Shown one piece after another: positions 1 through 8,240 of a stretch of DNA of 34,108 nt; positions within the stretch are counted from its first letter, which is position 1, and every line of letters starts with the position of its first letter. The position numbers and the translations under genes were made by a program. Source of the stretch: a bacterium (GTDB taxonomy: Bacteria > Planctomycetota > B15-G4); assembly GCA_030428785.1 (NCBI GenBank), contig JAUIEF010000036.1, positions 1 to 34,108 of the forward strand. Reading direction: 5' to 3'. A model generated the notes under the pieces. The model was not told the origin of the DNA, did not search any database, and worked only from the letters and a program-made list of their open reading frames with translations.

Positions 1-1
1 G

Positions 2-1315
2 GGCGCTCGCCGGGCGCGAGGTCGAGAGGTCGCGCTGCGAGCCGTCCGGCGTCGAGAGGTCGTAGAGGCGCCGGGTGCGCGTCGCGAGGTCGACCTCGAG
101 GCGCAGGTCGTCGACGAGCAGCGCGAGGCGCGGCAGCTCGCCGTCGCGCAGCACGAAGAGCGTGCCGACGGGCTCGGGGGCGACGTCGCCGGACGCGCCG
201 TCGAGCCCGCCGTCGCGCGACGCGGCGTCGTCCGCGCCCTCGTCGCCGCCGGAGGGCGCCTCGGTCGCCGCCCGCGCGTCGCCGTCGGGCTCCTCCGTCG
301 ACGGCAGCAGCAGCGCGAGCCCGCGCACGGCGACCTCGCCCGCGTCGCCCGGCACGCGCAGGTCGACGCGCAGCGGCCGCCCGCTCCACGGCGAGACGTC
401 CGCGAACACCAGTGGCGTCGCGACGAGCGCGGGGTCGGTGCGCGTGAGCAGCACCGGCGGCGCGTCGTCGGGGACGGCCCACGCCTCGAGCGGCGCGTCG
501 GCGCGCACGACCTGGAAGCGCAGCGCGACGCGCTCCTCGTCGGGCAGGTCCGCGGCCACGGAGACGAGGCTGCCCGCGGGGAGCGCGAGCTCCATGACCG
601 GGTGCGCGGGGTCATCGGCGGACGCGAGCCGCGGGACCGGCGTGTCGCGCGCGCCGGGCGGCGGCGGCGCGTGGTCCTCGCCGGGCAGCAGGAAGCGCAC
701 CGCGAGCAGCCGTGCGGCGACCGGCCACGCGCCCGTCTCGTCCGGCAGCGTGCGCTCCTCCACCGCCTCGAACAGGAGCTGCACGCGGTTGCGGCCGACG
801 ACCTGGTCCTCCGCCGGCACGTCGCGGAGCACCGGCATGGGCACGCCGTCGCGACGCAGAGTCGTCGTGCCGAGGTCCTCGCCGTTGAACAACACGGTGA
901 CGCGCTGCACGGCCTCCGTCTCGTCGGCGAGCACGAGCGCGAGCGTGCGGTCCGTCGGCTCGACGACGTCGAGGTCGAAGCCCGGCCGGTCGCCGAGCAG
1001 CCACACCGCGGGCGGCGTCCGGTCGGGCCGGGAGAGCACGCCGCGCGGCTGCTCGCGCGTCGCCTCGACCGTGTGCCGGCGCCCGCGCGGGTTCGCGAGG
1101 TTGAGGCGCTCCGACGTGCGCACGAAGGACGCGTGGCGCAGATCCATCATGAGGTTGCGCGCGAGCACGAAGCTCGTGCGCGCCGGCTCGGGGCGCCACG
1201 CGCGCGTCGTGCGCCACGCGGCGAGCGCGAGGAAGACCGCGACGAGCAGCAGGACGAGCAGCCGCCCGTCGACGCCGCCCGCGTCGCGCCGGGCGGACCC
1301 GTCGTGACCGGTCAC
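2..1315 (-). CDS. membrane-anchored protein of unknown function, 3' end beyond window
   Basis: The reading frame is open from a GTG at 1315 down to the left edge (438 codons, no stop), so the C-terminus is missing. Residues about 18-34 form one hydrophobic helix (LLVLLLVAVFLALAAW) after a short charged N-terminus, which suggests a single-pass anchor with the rest outside the membrane. Two beta-rich stretches follow, the first including 'RVTVLFNGEDLG', and then an acidic Ala/Gly/Asp linker. Near the edge, 'RRLYDLSTPDGSQRDLS' loosely resembles the LYDLxxDPxExxDL block found late in sulfatases, but no sulfatase active site is visible, so I do not assign that function. The start lies 5 nt after the stop of the zinc-ribbon/TPR gene, which makes this the third gene of the FHA operon. 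The frame is convincing from its amino-acid make-up; the function is unknown. Confidence 0.6.
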   Translation of the reverse strand, partial: MTGHDGSARRDAGGVDGRLLVLLLVAVFLALAAWRTTRAWRPEPARTSFVLARNLMMDLRHASFVRTSERLNLANPRGRRHTVEATREQPRGVLSRPDRTPPAVWLLGDRPGFDLDVVEPTDRTLALVLADETEAVQRVTVLFNGEDLGTTTLRRDGVPMPVLRDVPAEDQVVGRNRVQLLFEAVEERTLPDETGAWPVAARLLAVRFLLPGEDHAPPPPGARDTPVPRLASADDPAHPVMELALPAGSLVSVAADLPDEERVALRFQVVRADAPLEAWAVPDDAPPVLLTRTDPALVATPLVFADVSPWSGRPLRVDLRVPGDAGEVAVRGLALLLPSTEEPDGDARAATEAPSGGDEGADDAASRDGGLDGASGDVAPEPVGTLFVLRDGELPRLALLVDDLRLEVDLATRTRRLYDLSTPDGSQRDLSTSRPASA

Positions 1316-1320
1316 GCGCG

Positions 1321-2367
1321 TCAGCCGCCCAGCGCCTTCGCGTACATCTCGCGCGCCTCGGCCACGGGGTCGAGCCCGGGCGTCTCGTCCATCTTCTCGA
1401 GGTAGGTCGCGAGCTTGTTCGCGGCGGCCTCGAGGCGGCCTCCCTCGAGCATCGGCGCGACCTCGCCCTTGACCGCCTTCCAGTACTCGAGGCTGTGCGA
1501 CCGCACCTCGTTGCGCAGCTCCTGCGCGGCCTCGACCTTGTCCGGCCACGCGAGCGCGAACTCGTCGATCGCCTTCATCGAGTCGATGTAGTTCGGGTTC
1601 GCGAGGATCATGCGGAAGTTGAGCTCGGCGCGCACGTCGGCCTCGGTGGGCGGCTCGGAGAGCGACGCGATGTTCTTGTAGCGCTGCTCGATCTGGCGGA
1701 TCTCGGAGACGTGCTTGTCGTCCGGGAAGTCCTCGCGGAACTCCTTGCAGCGCTTGAGCAGGTAGCGCGTGTTCGGCACGTAGTTCGGGTCGAAGTGGCC
1801 CTGGCCGTCACGGTCGACGAACGACTTCTGGACGCGCTTGATGATCTCGTACAGGTTGTTCGCCCGCGCCATGGAGGCCCTGCGATCGCCCGCGGCCATC
1901 TCGTCCTGGGCCTGCTTGCGCATCGCCTGCGCGTCGGCATAGAGCCGGCTGTCGGGCGGCACGCTGTCGAAGGAGGCAATGGCCTCCTCCCACCGGCTCT
2001 GCTGCATGAGGTCGAGGCCGATGCTGTACCCGCTCGGGCCGTCGCCCGCCTGGCTCCCCCACCACGCGCCGGCGCCGCCGAGCACGACGACCGCGACGAG
2101 GATCACGACGAGCTGCGAGTTGCTCTTCTTGTGCGGCACGTTGTGCCGTCGGCGCGAGCTGCCCGACGCGCGGCGGCCGGAACCGTGACGGCGGCCGCCG
2201 TGCGCGACGACCACGGGGGCCTCCTCGTGCTCCTCCGGCTCGTCGTCGGCCTCGGGCTGCGGCACCTCGATGGGCGCCTTGCACGACGGGCACTTGCCCT
2301 TGCGGCCGGCGAGCTCGTCCTTGGCGGTGAACGACGCTCCGCAGGCGTCGCAGGTGACCCTGATCAT
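1321..2367 (-). CDS. zinc-ribbon, single-pass membrane, TPR-like protein
   Basis: This 348-residue protein opens with a zinc ribbon (C6-x2-C9 ... C26-x2-C29, in 'CDACGASF...GKCPSC'), a type often seen at the N-terminus of planctomycete membrane proteins. An acidic and then Arg/Ser-rich linker (about 37-85) leads to one membrane helix (about 86-104). The rest is helical and reads like divergent TPRs ('MQQSRWEEAIASFDSVP', 'ANNLYEIIKRVQKSF'), probably a protein-binding surface outside the membrane. The ATG overlaps the stop of the FHA gene by 4 nt (ATGA), and a clear GGAGGT lies 4 nt before it, inside the FHA gene. Coupling with an FHA-like protein suggests a scaffold or signalling role, but no enzymatic motif is present. 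Confidence 0.8.
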   Translation of the reverse strand: MIRVTCDACGASFTAKDELAGRKGKCPSCKAPIEVPQPEADDEPEEHEEAPVVVAHGGRRHGSGRRASGSSRRRHNVPHKKSNSQLVVILVAVVVLGGAGAWWGSQAGDGPSGYSIGLDLMQQSRWEEAIASFDSVPPDSRLYADAQAMRKQAQDEMAAGDRRASMARANNLYEIIKRVQKSFVDRDGQGHFDPNYVPNTRYLLKRCKEFREDFPDDKHVSEIRQIEQRYKNIASLSEPPTEADVRAELNFRMILANPNYIDSMKAIDEFALAWPDKVEAAQELRNEVRSHSLEYWKAVKGEVAPMLEGGRLEAAANKLATYLEKMDETPGLDPVAEAREMYAKALGG

Positions 2368-3869
2368 GCGGACCTCCGGGCGGCGGGACGGGCGGGCGGC
2401 AGGAAGGACGGCGCACGGTGGCCGGCCGGGAGCGGGCGGGCGAAGCGCACGCCCTCGGCGGGCAGCGGACGCGCGCCCTCACCGACGGCGGCGGCGCCCG
2501 TGGGCATGGGCGCCCAGGTCGAGACGCCGCCCGCGGCGGCCGCGGCGACGTTCGGCGACGGCGCGACGGTGCGCGGCGCGGGGGCCGAGGGCGCGGCGCG
2601 CGAGCCTCCTCGGGACGCCGAGCGACCGCCGCCCGAGCGGGCGCGGGAGCCGCCGCGACGGGACCCGGCGCCGGCGGCCGCGGCAGCGGGCTTCGCGGCG
2701 GCAGCGGGCTTCGCGGCGGGCGCGGGCTTCGCGGCGGGCGCGGGCTCCTCGTCGACCGGCTCGAGGTCCTCGAGCTCCTCGAGCGCCGGGAGCTCCTCGA
2801 GCGCGGTCGCGCTCCCGAGCTCCGGGACGGGCTCGAGCTCATCGAGCTCCTCGAGGTCGTCCAGCTCCTCGAGTTCCTCGGCGTCGTCGAGCTCCTCGAG
2901 CTCGAGCAGCTCCTCGTCGTCCGCGGCCTGCGCGGCGGCCTGGGCCTCGGCGGCCTGCGCGGCCTCCTCCGCCCGGGCGCGCTCCTGCTCGGCGAGCTCG
3001 GCGGCGGCGGCCTCCTCGGCGGCCTTCGCGGCCGCGGCCTCCTCCTCGGCCTTCGCGGCGGCGGCCTCCTCGCGCGCGACGGCCTCGGCCTGCGCGGCGT
3101 CCACGCCGTCGAGCAGCTCCTTCAGGCTCGCGTCCTCGAGACCCTGCTCCTTCTCGAACGCCTCGAGCGCCGCGACGCCGGCGTCGTCCATCTCGCGCAC
3201 GTCGTCGAGCGCGCGCGGCTTGGACAGGTCGATGAACCACTCGGTGCTGCCGTCGCGCGCGAGCTTCAGGCGACGCAGCGCCTCGAGCCGCTTCCAGCGC
3301 GCGCGCTCGAAGGCCTCGTCGAGCTCGGGCGAGGGCTCGGCGACGTGGTCGGCGGCGGGACGGCCGGCGCCCAGGTCGATCTCCTCGACGGGGCCGCGCG
3401 AGCGCCCGGCGGGCTCGAGCTCCTCGAGGTCGTCCAGCTCCTCGAGCTCGTCGAGCGGCGTCGCCGGCTCGAGCTCCTCGAGCCCCTCGATCTCGTCCAG
3501 CCCGAGGTCGTCGAGCTCCTCCAACTCCTCGAGCCCGTCGAGCTCCGGCAGCGGCGCCGCCGCGCCGGCGTCACCGGGCACGAACGCGTCGCCCTCGGGC
3601 TGCTTGTAGAGCAGCATGACCTCGCCGATGCGCAGCGTGTCGCCGTGCTCGAGGTCGGCCATCTCGCAGGGCTGCTCGTTGAGCTGCATGTCGCCCTTGA
3701 GGAGCTTCACGCGGTAGCCGAACTTCAGCGGCTTGAGCTCGACCCGGCAGCCGATCGCGGTGGGGTGCTCGAGGACCACGTCGCAGGACGGGTTGCTGCC
3801 GAGCACGACCGGCCCGTCGAGCTCGACGGGGACCGGGCCGTCGCCCTGGTTGACGATGAGACGGGCCAT
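2364..3869 (-). CDS. FHA-like domain protein with acidic repeats and coiled coil
   Basis: Residues 1-88 have the FHA beta-sandwich pattern ('PVVLGSNPSCDVVLEH', later 'LEHGDTLRIGEVMLLY'). The usual phospho-threonine residues are altered: the Arg of the GR turn is Ser (LGS), and the SRxH block reads 'AIGCRVEL', lacking both Ser and His. Phosphopeptide binding is therefore doubtful. Next comes an acidic tract of ELEELDDLEELE units (about 107-155), a helical Ala/Glu-rich coiled coil (about 245-330), a second acidic tract, and an Ala/Lys/Pro then Arg/Ser-rich tail (about 370-501). It is the first gene of a three-gene minus operon, with the ATG preceded by GGAAGG at 11 nt. A TAGAAT box at 3906-3911 is a plausible -10. 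It may be a scaffold; no catalytic domain is seen. Confidence 0.8.
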   Translation of the reverse strand: MARLIVNQGDGPVPVELDGPVVLGSNPSCDVVLEHPTAIGCRVELKPLKFGYRVKLLKGDMQLNEQPCEMADLEHGDTLRIGEVMLLYKQPEGDAFVPGDAGAAAPLPELDGLEELEELDDLGLDEIEGLEELEPATPLDELEELDDLEELEPAGRSRGPVEEIDLGAGRPAADHVAEPSPELDEAFERARWKRLEALRRLKLARDGSTEWFIDLSKPRALDDVREMDDAGVAALEAFEKEQGLEDASLKELLDGVDAAQAEAVAREEAAAAKAEEEAAAAKAAEEAAAAELAEQERARAEEAAQAAEAQAAAQAADDEELLELEELDDAEELEELDDLEELDELEPVPELGSATALEELPALEELEDLEPVDEEPAPAAKPAPAAKPAAAAKPAAAAAGAGSRRGGSRARSGGGRSASRGGSRAAPSAPAPRTVAPSPNVAAAAAGGVSTWAPMPTGAAAVGEGARPLPAEGVRFARPLPAGHRAPSFLPPARPAARRSA

Positions 3870-3905
3870 GGAGCGGGGATCCTTCCGGTGCGGAGCGAGC
3901 CGGAC

Positions 3906-3911
3906 ATTCTA
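3906..3911 (-). promoter_or_regulatory. putative -10 box (TAGAAT) of the FHA operon
   Basis: On the minus strand the hexamer TAGAAT lies 36 nt before the FHA gene start and is one of the few AT-rich spots in the 150-nt gap. No good -35 is present at 17 nt. It is similar in form to boxes before several other genes in the window. Confidence 0.4.
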
Positions 3912-3979
3912 GCGGAACCCCGCGATCGCGCGCGCCCGGCCGGGGCCGCCGCCGCGGGGGCCGCGCGGCGCGCGAGGCC

Positions 3980-4000
3980 GGCGCGTCACGGGTGAGCGCC
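3980..4000 (-). terminator. hairpin after the pcrA stop
   Basis: GGCGCGTCAC and GTGAGCGCC can pair over about 8 bp with one bulged G and a four-base loop. It lies about 20 nt beyond the helicase stop on the minus strand. There is no T-run, as is common in such GC-rich DNA, so it is only a candidate terminator. Confidence 0.4.
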
Positions 4001-4020
4001 GACTCGGGGCGGGCGGGGCC

Positions 4021-6249
4021 TCAGGCCGGCTCGAGGCGCGCGTACTCGGCCATGAGCTGCTTCTCGCCGAAGCGCTCGAAGCGGACGGTGATGCGCGCCT
4101 TGGCGCCCATGCCCGAGATGGCCACGACGACGCCCTGGCCGAAGTGCGCGTGGCGCACGCGCTGGCCCTCGCGCGGGACGTCGACGTCGAGGTAGTCGTC
4201 GGCGCTCGGCACGTAGGACACGCTGTCGGCCTCGCCGACCGACGCGCTCCGCGAGCCGCCGCGCCCGCCGCCTCCGCCGCCCCACGCGTCGCCGCCCCAG
4301 CCGCCGCCGGACCGCGCGCCCGACCGCTTGTCCTCGCGCACGATGTCCTCGTCCGGGAGCTCGTCGAGGAAGCGCGACGGGATCGTCGGCCCCCACTGCC
4401 CGTGGAGCGCGCGACGCCCGGCGTAGGTGATGACGAGCCGCCGCTGCGCGCGCGTGATGCCGACGTAGCAGAGACGCCGCTCCTCCTCGACGTCGGCGGC
4501 CGACTCGAGCGAGCGCTGGTGCGGGAGCACGCCCTCCTCCATGCCGACGATGCACACGAACGGGAACTCGAGGCCCTTCGCCGCGTGCAGCGTCATGAGC
4601 GTCACGTGCTCGGCGTGGCTGTCGTACTGGTCGACGTCCGTGACGAGCGCCGTCTCCTCGAGGAAGCCCGCGACGGTCGGCTCGGACGCGTTGCGCTCGT
4701 ACGCGAGCAGCGCGGCCTCGAGCTCGGCGACGTTCTCCAGCCGCTCCGTCGCCTCGGCGCCGCCGAAGTCGCGCAGGTACGCCTCGTAGCCGGTCGTGTC
4801 GATGATCGCGCGCAGCGTCTCGCTCGGCAGGCCCTCGAGCGTGTGTTCCAGCTCGTCGAGCAGCTCGGTGAACGCGAGCAGCGACTTGCACGCGCGCTTC
4901 GGCAGCGCCGGCACCTCCGCCGCGCGCCGCGCCGCCTCACGCGGGCCGACGCCCTGCGGGATGGCCCACGCGCGCAGCCGCTCGAGGCTCGTCTTCCCGA
5001 TGCCGCGCGTCGGCACGTTCACGATGCGCAGGAAGGAGACGGCGTCCTTCGGGTTGGCGAGCACCTTGAGGTACGCGAGCAGGTCCTTGACCTCCTTGCG
5101 CTCGTAGAACTCCACGGCCCCGACGATCTCGTACGCGACGTTGCGCAGGCGCAACGCGCGCTCCAGGCCTCGCGAGAGCGCGTTCGTCCGGTAGAAGACG
5201 GCGATCTCGGAGAGCGCCATGCCGTCGACGCGCGCCTCCTCGACGAGCCGCGCGACGGTGTCCGCCTCCGACTCCTCGTCGTCGCAGGCGATGACGCGCA
5301 CCTTCTCGCCGTCGCCGAGCTCGCTCCACAGGTCACCGAGCAGGCGCCCCTCGTTGTGGTCGATGACCGCGGACGCCGCCGCGAGGATGTGGTTCGTGCT
5401 GCGGTAGTTCTGCGCGAGCCGCACGACGTGCGCACCGGGGAAGTCGCGCTCGAAGTCGAGGATGTTCTGCACGCGCGCGCCGCGCCAGGCGTAGATCGAC
5501 TGGTCGGGGTCGCCCGTCGCGCACATGTTGCCGTGGCCCTCGGCGATGTCGCGCGCGATGCGGTACTGGATGAGGTTCGTGTCCTGGTACTCGTCGACGA
5601 GCACGTGCTTGTAGCGCTCGCGGTAGCGGCCCAGGACGTCCTCGTGCTTCTCGAAGAGCTCGCGCACCTTGAGCAGCAGGTCGTCGAAGTCCGCGGCGTT
5701 GGCGGCCGCGAGCTGCTCGACGTAGCGCGCGTAGACGCGGCTCACGACGCGGTCGAAGCTCGACATGGCCTCGGCCTCCGCCTCCTCGGGCGGGATGCCG
5801 TCGTTCTTCAGGCGCGAGATGGCCCAGAGCAGCGACCGCGGCCGGAAGCTCTGCGTGTCGATGCCCGCCTCCTGGCACACGTCGCGCAGCAGGGCCGTCT
5901 GGTCGTTCGTGTCGTAGATCGTGTAGTCGCGCGTGAGGCCGACGGGCTCGCCGTCCATGCGCAGCACCCGCGCGCAGAACCCGTGGAAGGTCGCGAGCGT
6001 CACGCGCCCGTCCCCCACGAGGTCGAGCACGCGCTCCTTCATCTCCCCCGCCGCCTTGTTCGTGAAGGTGATGGCGAGGATCTCCCACGGCTTCACGCCG
6101 CGGTCGATGAGGCGCGCGATGCGCCGCGTGATGACGCGGGTCTTGCCGCTGCCCGCGCCCGCGACGATGAGCAGCGGGCCCTCCCCGTACTCCACGGCCT
6201 CGCGCTGGGGATCGTTGAGATCCGCGAGGAGGGCGTCGGGGGGCGGCAC
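4021..6249 (-). CDS. pcrA: UvrD/PcrA-type superfamily 1 DNA helicase
   Basis: This is a 742-residue ATP-dependent 3'-5' DNA helicase, by family used in nucleotide-excision and mismatch repair and in clearing stalled replication or transcription complexes. All expected motifs are present in order: Q-motif 'LNDPQREAV' (11-19), Walker A AGAGSGKT (30-37), Ia 'ITFTNKAAGEM', II 'VDEYQDTN', III 'GDPDQSIYAWRGA', IV 'QNYRSTNHIL', V 'LMTLHAAKGLEF' and VI 'RRLCYVGITRAQRRL'. A Gly/Ser-rich disordered linker (about 655-680) joins the motor to a C-terminal Tudor-like domain ('RVRHAHFGQGVVVAISG'), which in PcrA/UvrD binds RNA polymerase. The length is normal for PcrA. The start is GTG. It is a single-gene unit with its own promoter box (TACGAT) and terminator hairpin. 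Confidence 0.97.
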   Translation of the reverse strand: MPPPDALLADLNDPQREAVEYGEGPLLIVAGAGSGKTRVITRRIARLIDRGVKPWEILAITFTNKAAGEMKERVLDLVGDGRVTLATFHGFCARVLRMDGEPVGLTRDYTIYDTNDQTALLRDVCQEAGIDTQSFRPRSLLWAISRLKNDGIPPEEAEAEAMSSFDRVVSRVYARYVEQLAAANAADFDDLLLKVRELFEKHEDVLGRYRERYKHVLVDEYQDTNLIQYRIARDIAEGHGNMCATGDPDQSIYAWRGARVQNILDFERDFPGAHVVRLAQNYRSTNHILAAASAVIDHNEGRLLGDLWSELGDGEKVRVIACDDEESEADTVARLVEEARVDGMALSEIAVFYRTNALSRGLERALRLRNVAYEIVGAVEFYERKEVKDLLAYLKVLANPKDAVSFLRIVNVPTRGIGKTSLERLRAWAIPQGVGPREAARRAAEVPALPKRACKSLLAFTELLDELEHTLEGLPSETLRAIIDTTGYEAYLRDFGGAEATERLENVAELEAALLAYERNASEPTVAGFLEETALVTDVDQYDSHAEHVTLMTLHAAKGLEFPFVCIVGMEEGVLPHQRSLESAADVEEERRLCYVGITRAQRRLVITYAGRRALHGQWGPTIPSRFLDELPDEDIVREDKRSGARSGGGWGGDAWGGGGGGRGGSRSASVGEADSVSYVPSADDYLDVDVPREGQRVRHAHFGQGVVVAISGMGAKARITVRFERFGEKQLMAEYARLEPA

Positions 6250-6275
6250 GGTGCGGGCTCCGGGGTGAGCACCGC

Positions 6276-6281
6276 ATCGTA
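6276..6281 (-). promoter_or_regulatory. putative -10 box (TACGAT) of pcrA
   Basis: Minus-strand TACGAT, 26 nt before the GTG start, in the context GCTACGATG. It matches the recurring GCTAnnATG form seen before other genes here. No recognisable -35 accompanies it. Confidence 0.4.
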
Positions 6282-6383
6282 GCGGAGGCGGGGCTCCGGC
6301 CGAAGGCGCGGTCGACGCCCGCGCGCGGCGCGGAGCCGACCGTGCGGCGTCACGCGATCACGCGCGGGCCGGGATCGACGACG

Positions 6384-6420
6384 GGTCGCCGGGCCGGGCG
6401 TGTGCCCCGGCCCGGCGACC
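6384..6420 (-). terminator. perfect 15-bp hairpin closing the sigma-factor operon
   Basis: GGTCGCCGGGCCGGG (6384-6398) pairs perfectly with CCCGGCCCGGCGACC (6406-6420) across a 7-base loop CGTGTGC. It starts 8 nt past the stop of the secreted-protein gene on the minus strand. No T-run follows. Its position and strength make it a good terminator candidate, possibly also blocking read-through towards pcrA. Confidence 0.7.
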
Positions 6421-6428
6421 GCGGTCGG

Positions 6429-7175
6429 TCAGCGGGTGACGATCTCCATCTGGCCGCCGCTGGCCGGGAGGCGCGCCGCGGCGACGTGCAGACCGCCCGA
6501 GCTGTCCTTCGAGAGGATGACCACGGAGACGTGTCCGCTGGAGAGCACGTAGCCGTAGAGGTCGACGAGCTTCTGGAAGGCGTTGAGGTTCACCGTCGCG
6601 ACCTTGCCCACGGGCAGGACCGTGGTCACGCCGTAGGGGATCGAGGACGGGTCGGCGAGCAGCTCGTCGAGCGAATCCAGGTTGTCGACGGTGAGGAGCG
6701 CGCGCACGTCGACGGCGTCCGGCGGCGAGCGCATCTTGGCCTGCAGGTCGCCCTCGCCCTTGTACGGGAGCTGGAGCAGCATGCGGCCCTGCATCTTCAC
6801 GCCGTCGTCGAGCTGCGTGACGCTGTTGGCCGGAGCGAAGTCGTCCTCCTTCGGCACGACCTCGGCCTCGTCGGTGGAGGCGCCGGTCTCGTAGGTGGTG
6901 CCCGTGTCGCCGGTGCGGTCGAGGAGCACGAACCCCACCTGGTCGTCCGCCGCCGGGGTCTCGAGGACGTCCGCGGAGATCTGGATGTCCGGTGCGTCGC
7001 CCGTCGAGTCCTGGGTGCCGTCGTCGTCGTCGCCGTCGGTGATGCTGGGGAGCCCCAGGTCGTCGTCGGGGTCGCTCGCGAGCGCGCCCGTCGACAGGCA
7101 GAGGCAGAGGAACGCGCAGAGCAGCGGGGTGACCCAGGCGGGTCGGGTGCGCGTGGTGGGGATGAGAGCCTTCAT
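6429..7175 (-). CDS. secreted protein of unknown function, third gene of the sigma operon
   Basis: I start at the ATG at 7175 (MKALIPTTRTRPAW...) rather than at a TTG 12 nt upstream, because it gives a standard signal peptide: basic N-terminus, hydrophobic core 'VTPLLCAFLCLCLSTGALA', cleavage near residue 33. The mature part is about 215 residues, starts very acidic (SDPDDDLG...DGDDDDG) and contains no Cys and no family I recognise. The C-terminal half has mixed alpha/beta strands ('VVILSKDSSGGLHVAAARLP'). It lies 12 nt after the putative anti-sigma gene and is followed directly by a strong hairpin. It may be an effector or sensor of the same regulatory unit, but that rests on position alone. 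Confidence 0.7.
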   Translation of the reverse strand: MKALIPTTRTRPAWVTPLLCAFLCLCLSTGALASDPDDDLGLPSITDGDDDDGTQDSTGDAPDIQISADVLETPAADDQVGFVLLDRTGDTGTTYETGASTDEAEVVPKEDDFAPANSVTQLDDGVKMQGRMLLQLPYKGEGDLQAKMRSPPDAVDVRALLTVDNLDSLDELLADPSSIPYGVTTVLPVGKVATVNLNAFQKLVDLYGYVLSSGHVSVVILSKDSSGGLHVAAARLPASGGQMEIVTR

Positions 7176-7187
7176 GATCACGTCCAA

Positions 7188-8240
7188 TCAGGCGGCGAAC
7201 AGCGCCGGCGCCCTCGTGGCGAGGGACCGCTTCAAGGTGTGGTTGTCACGGAGCACGGCCTGGAACCAGCTCTTCCGCGAGAGGAGCTCGCGGATCTGGG
7301 GCAGGCGCTCGGGGAATCGACCCGCCAGGTCGGAGAACGACGCGGTCGCCCGATCCACGTCGCCGGCCTTGGCGTAGTTGACGGCGAGGTTGAGGAAGCT
7401 GGGGAAGAGCCCCGGCTCGCGGGTCGACTCCTGCGCGGAGACGACCTCCTCGTAGCACTCGATGGCGCGGCGGTAGTCGCCCTCCTGGGCGTGCAGCTTG
7501 CCCAGGAACTGGAGGGCGAGGAGCCGGAGCACCGGCGTCCGGCCGTCGAGGTAGACCTTCCGCAGCTGGATGCGCGCGCGGTCGGAGCGACCCACGGCGG
7601 TGTGGCGGAAGGCCAGGTAGATGCGGGCCTCGTCGAGGCTCGGGTCGAGCGCCAGCGCCTCCTCGAGGAAGCGGCGCGCGCGCGTGAGCGCGGCGGAGTC
7701 GTTGCGCTCGGGACCGAAGAGCTGCCGCGACCGGCGCAGGAGGATGCTCGTGCCGGAGGAGCGGCCTCCGGCACGATCGAGGGCCTCGGCGTCGCGCAGC
7801 TCGCGCCGCGCCTTCGCCTCGGTCCCGCGGATGGGGAGCGCGCGCGACGCGAACGCCACGGACAGGCGCTTCTTCTCCTGGAGCGCCCGGTTCCCGGCGA
7901 GCGCGTAGGCCTTGCCGATCTCGTAGAAGAGGCGCGCGAGGGTGCCGCGCTTCTCGGCGACGAGGTCGCCGGTGATGGCCGCGAAGAGGCCCGTCGGGTC
8001 GACGCGGTTCGCCGTCTCCTCGTCGAGAGTCACGGCGTTCGCGCGGTTCAGCTCGGAGAGCTTGCGCAGCGTGACGGTGTAGTCCTGGCAGCCGCGGCAG
8101 GAGCCCATGTGCTCGACGAGCCGGCTCAGGGCCGGGCTCTCGTCGGCGTCGACGGGACCGTGCTCGCCGTCGACCCAGGCGCTCAGGTCCTCGACGTAGT
8201 CGTCGCAGGGGCGGGTGTCGAAATGCAGGGGGGTGCTCAT
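7188..8240 (-). CDS. zinc-finger, TPR putative anti-sigma factor
   Basis: This is a 350-residue protein. The N-terminal about 60 residues carry the H-x3-C-x2-C signature of zinc-binding anti-sigma domains (H44, C48, C51 in 'VEHMGSCRGC'). The remainder is helical with TPR-like repeats (about 190-330: 'ARRFLEEALALDPSLDEARIYLAF', 'YRRAIECYEEVVSAQ'). There is no membrane helix, unlike most ECF anti-sigma factors, so it should act in the cytoplasm. Its ATG overlaps the stop of the ECF sigma gene by 4 nt, which implies coupled translation and a matched partner. By family the zinc domain would bind and hold the sigma factor; the TPR part may sense a protein signal, which is my inference. Confidence 0.75.
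   Translation of the reverse strand: MSTPLHFDTRPCDDYVEDLSAWVDGEHGPVDADESPALSRLVEHMGSCRGCQDYTVTLRKLSELNRANAVTLDEETANRVDPTGLFAAITGDLVAEKRGTLARLFYEIGKAYALAGNRALQEKKRLSVAFASRALPIRGTEAKARRELRDAEALDRAGGRSSGTSILLRRSRQLFGPERNDSAALTRARRFLEEALALDPSLDEARIYLAFRHTAVGRSDRARIQLRKVYLDGRTPVLRLLALQFLGKLHAQEGDYRRAIECYEEVVSAQESTREPGLFPSFLNLAVNYAKAGDVDRATASFSDLAGRFPERLPQIRELLSRKSWFQAVLRDNHTLKRSLATRAPALFAA

Noticed and set aside
75..1307. A plus-strand 410-residue open frame at the left edge
   Set aside because: It is Ser/Arg/Ala/Thr-rich with no fold-like pattern. The minus frame from 1315 has a membrane helix and beta-rich sequence and fits the operon spacing.
2..1315. Sulfatase assignment for the edge gene
   Set aside because: Only a loose LYDL...DL resemblance is seen, and no sulfatase active-site block is present in the window.
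2740..3560. A tandem DNA repeat or satellite in the GAGCTCCTCGAG-rich stretch
   Set aside because: The repetition is explained by the coding of Glu/Leu/Asp-rich acidic repeats in the FHA protein.
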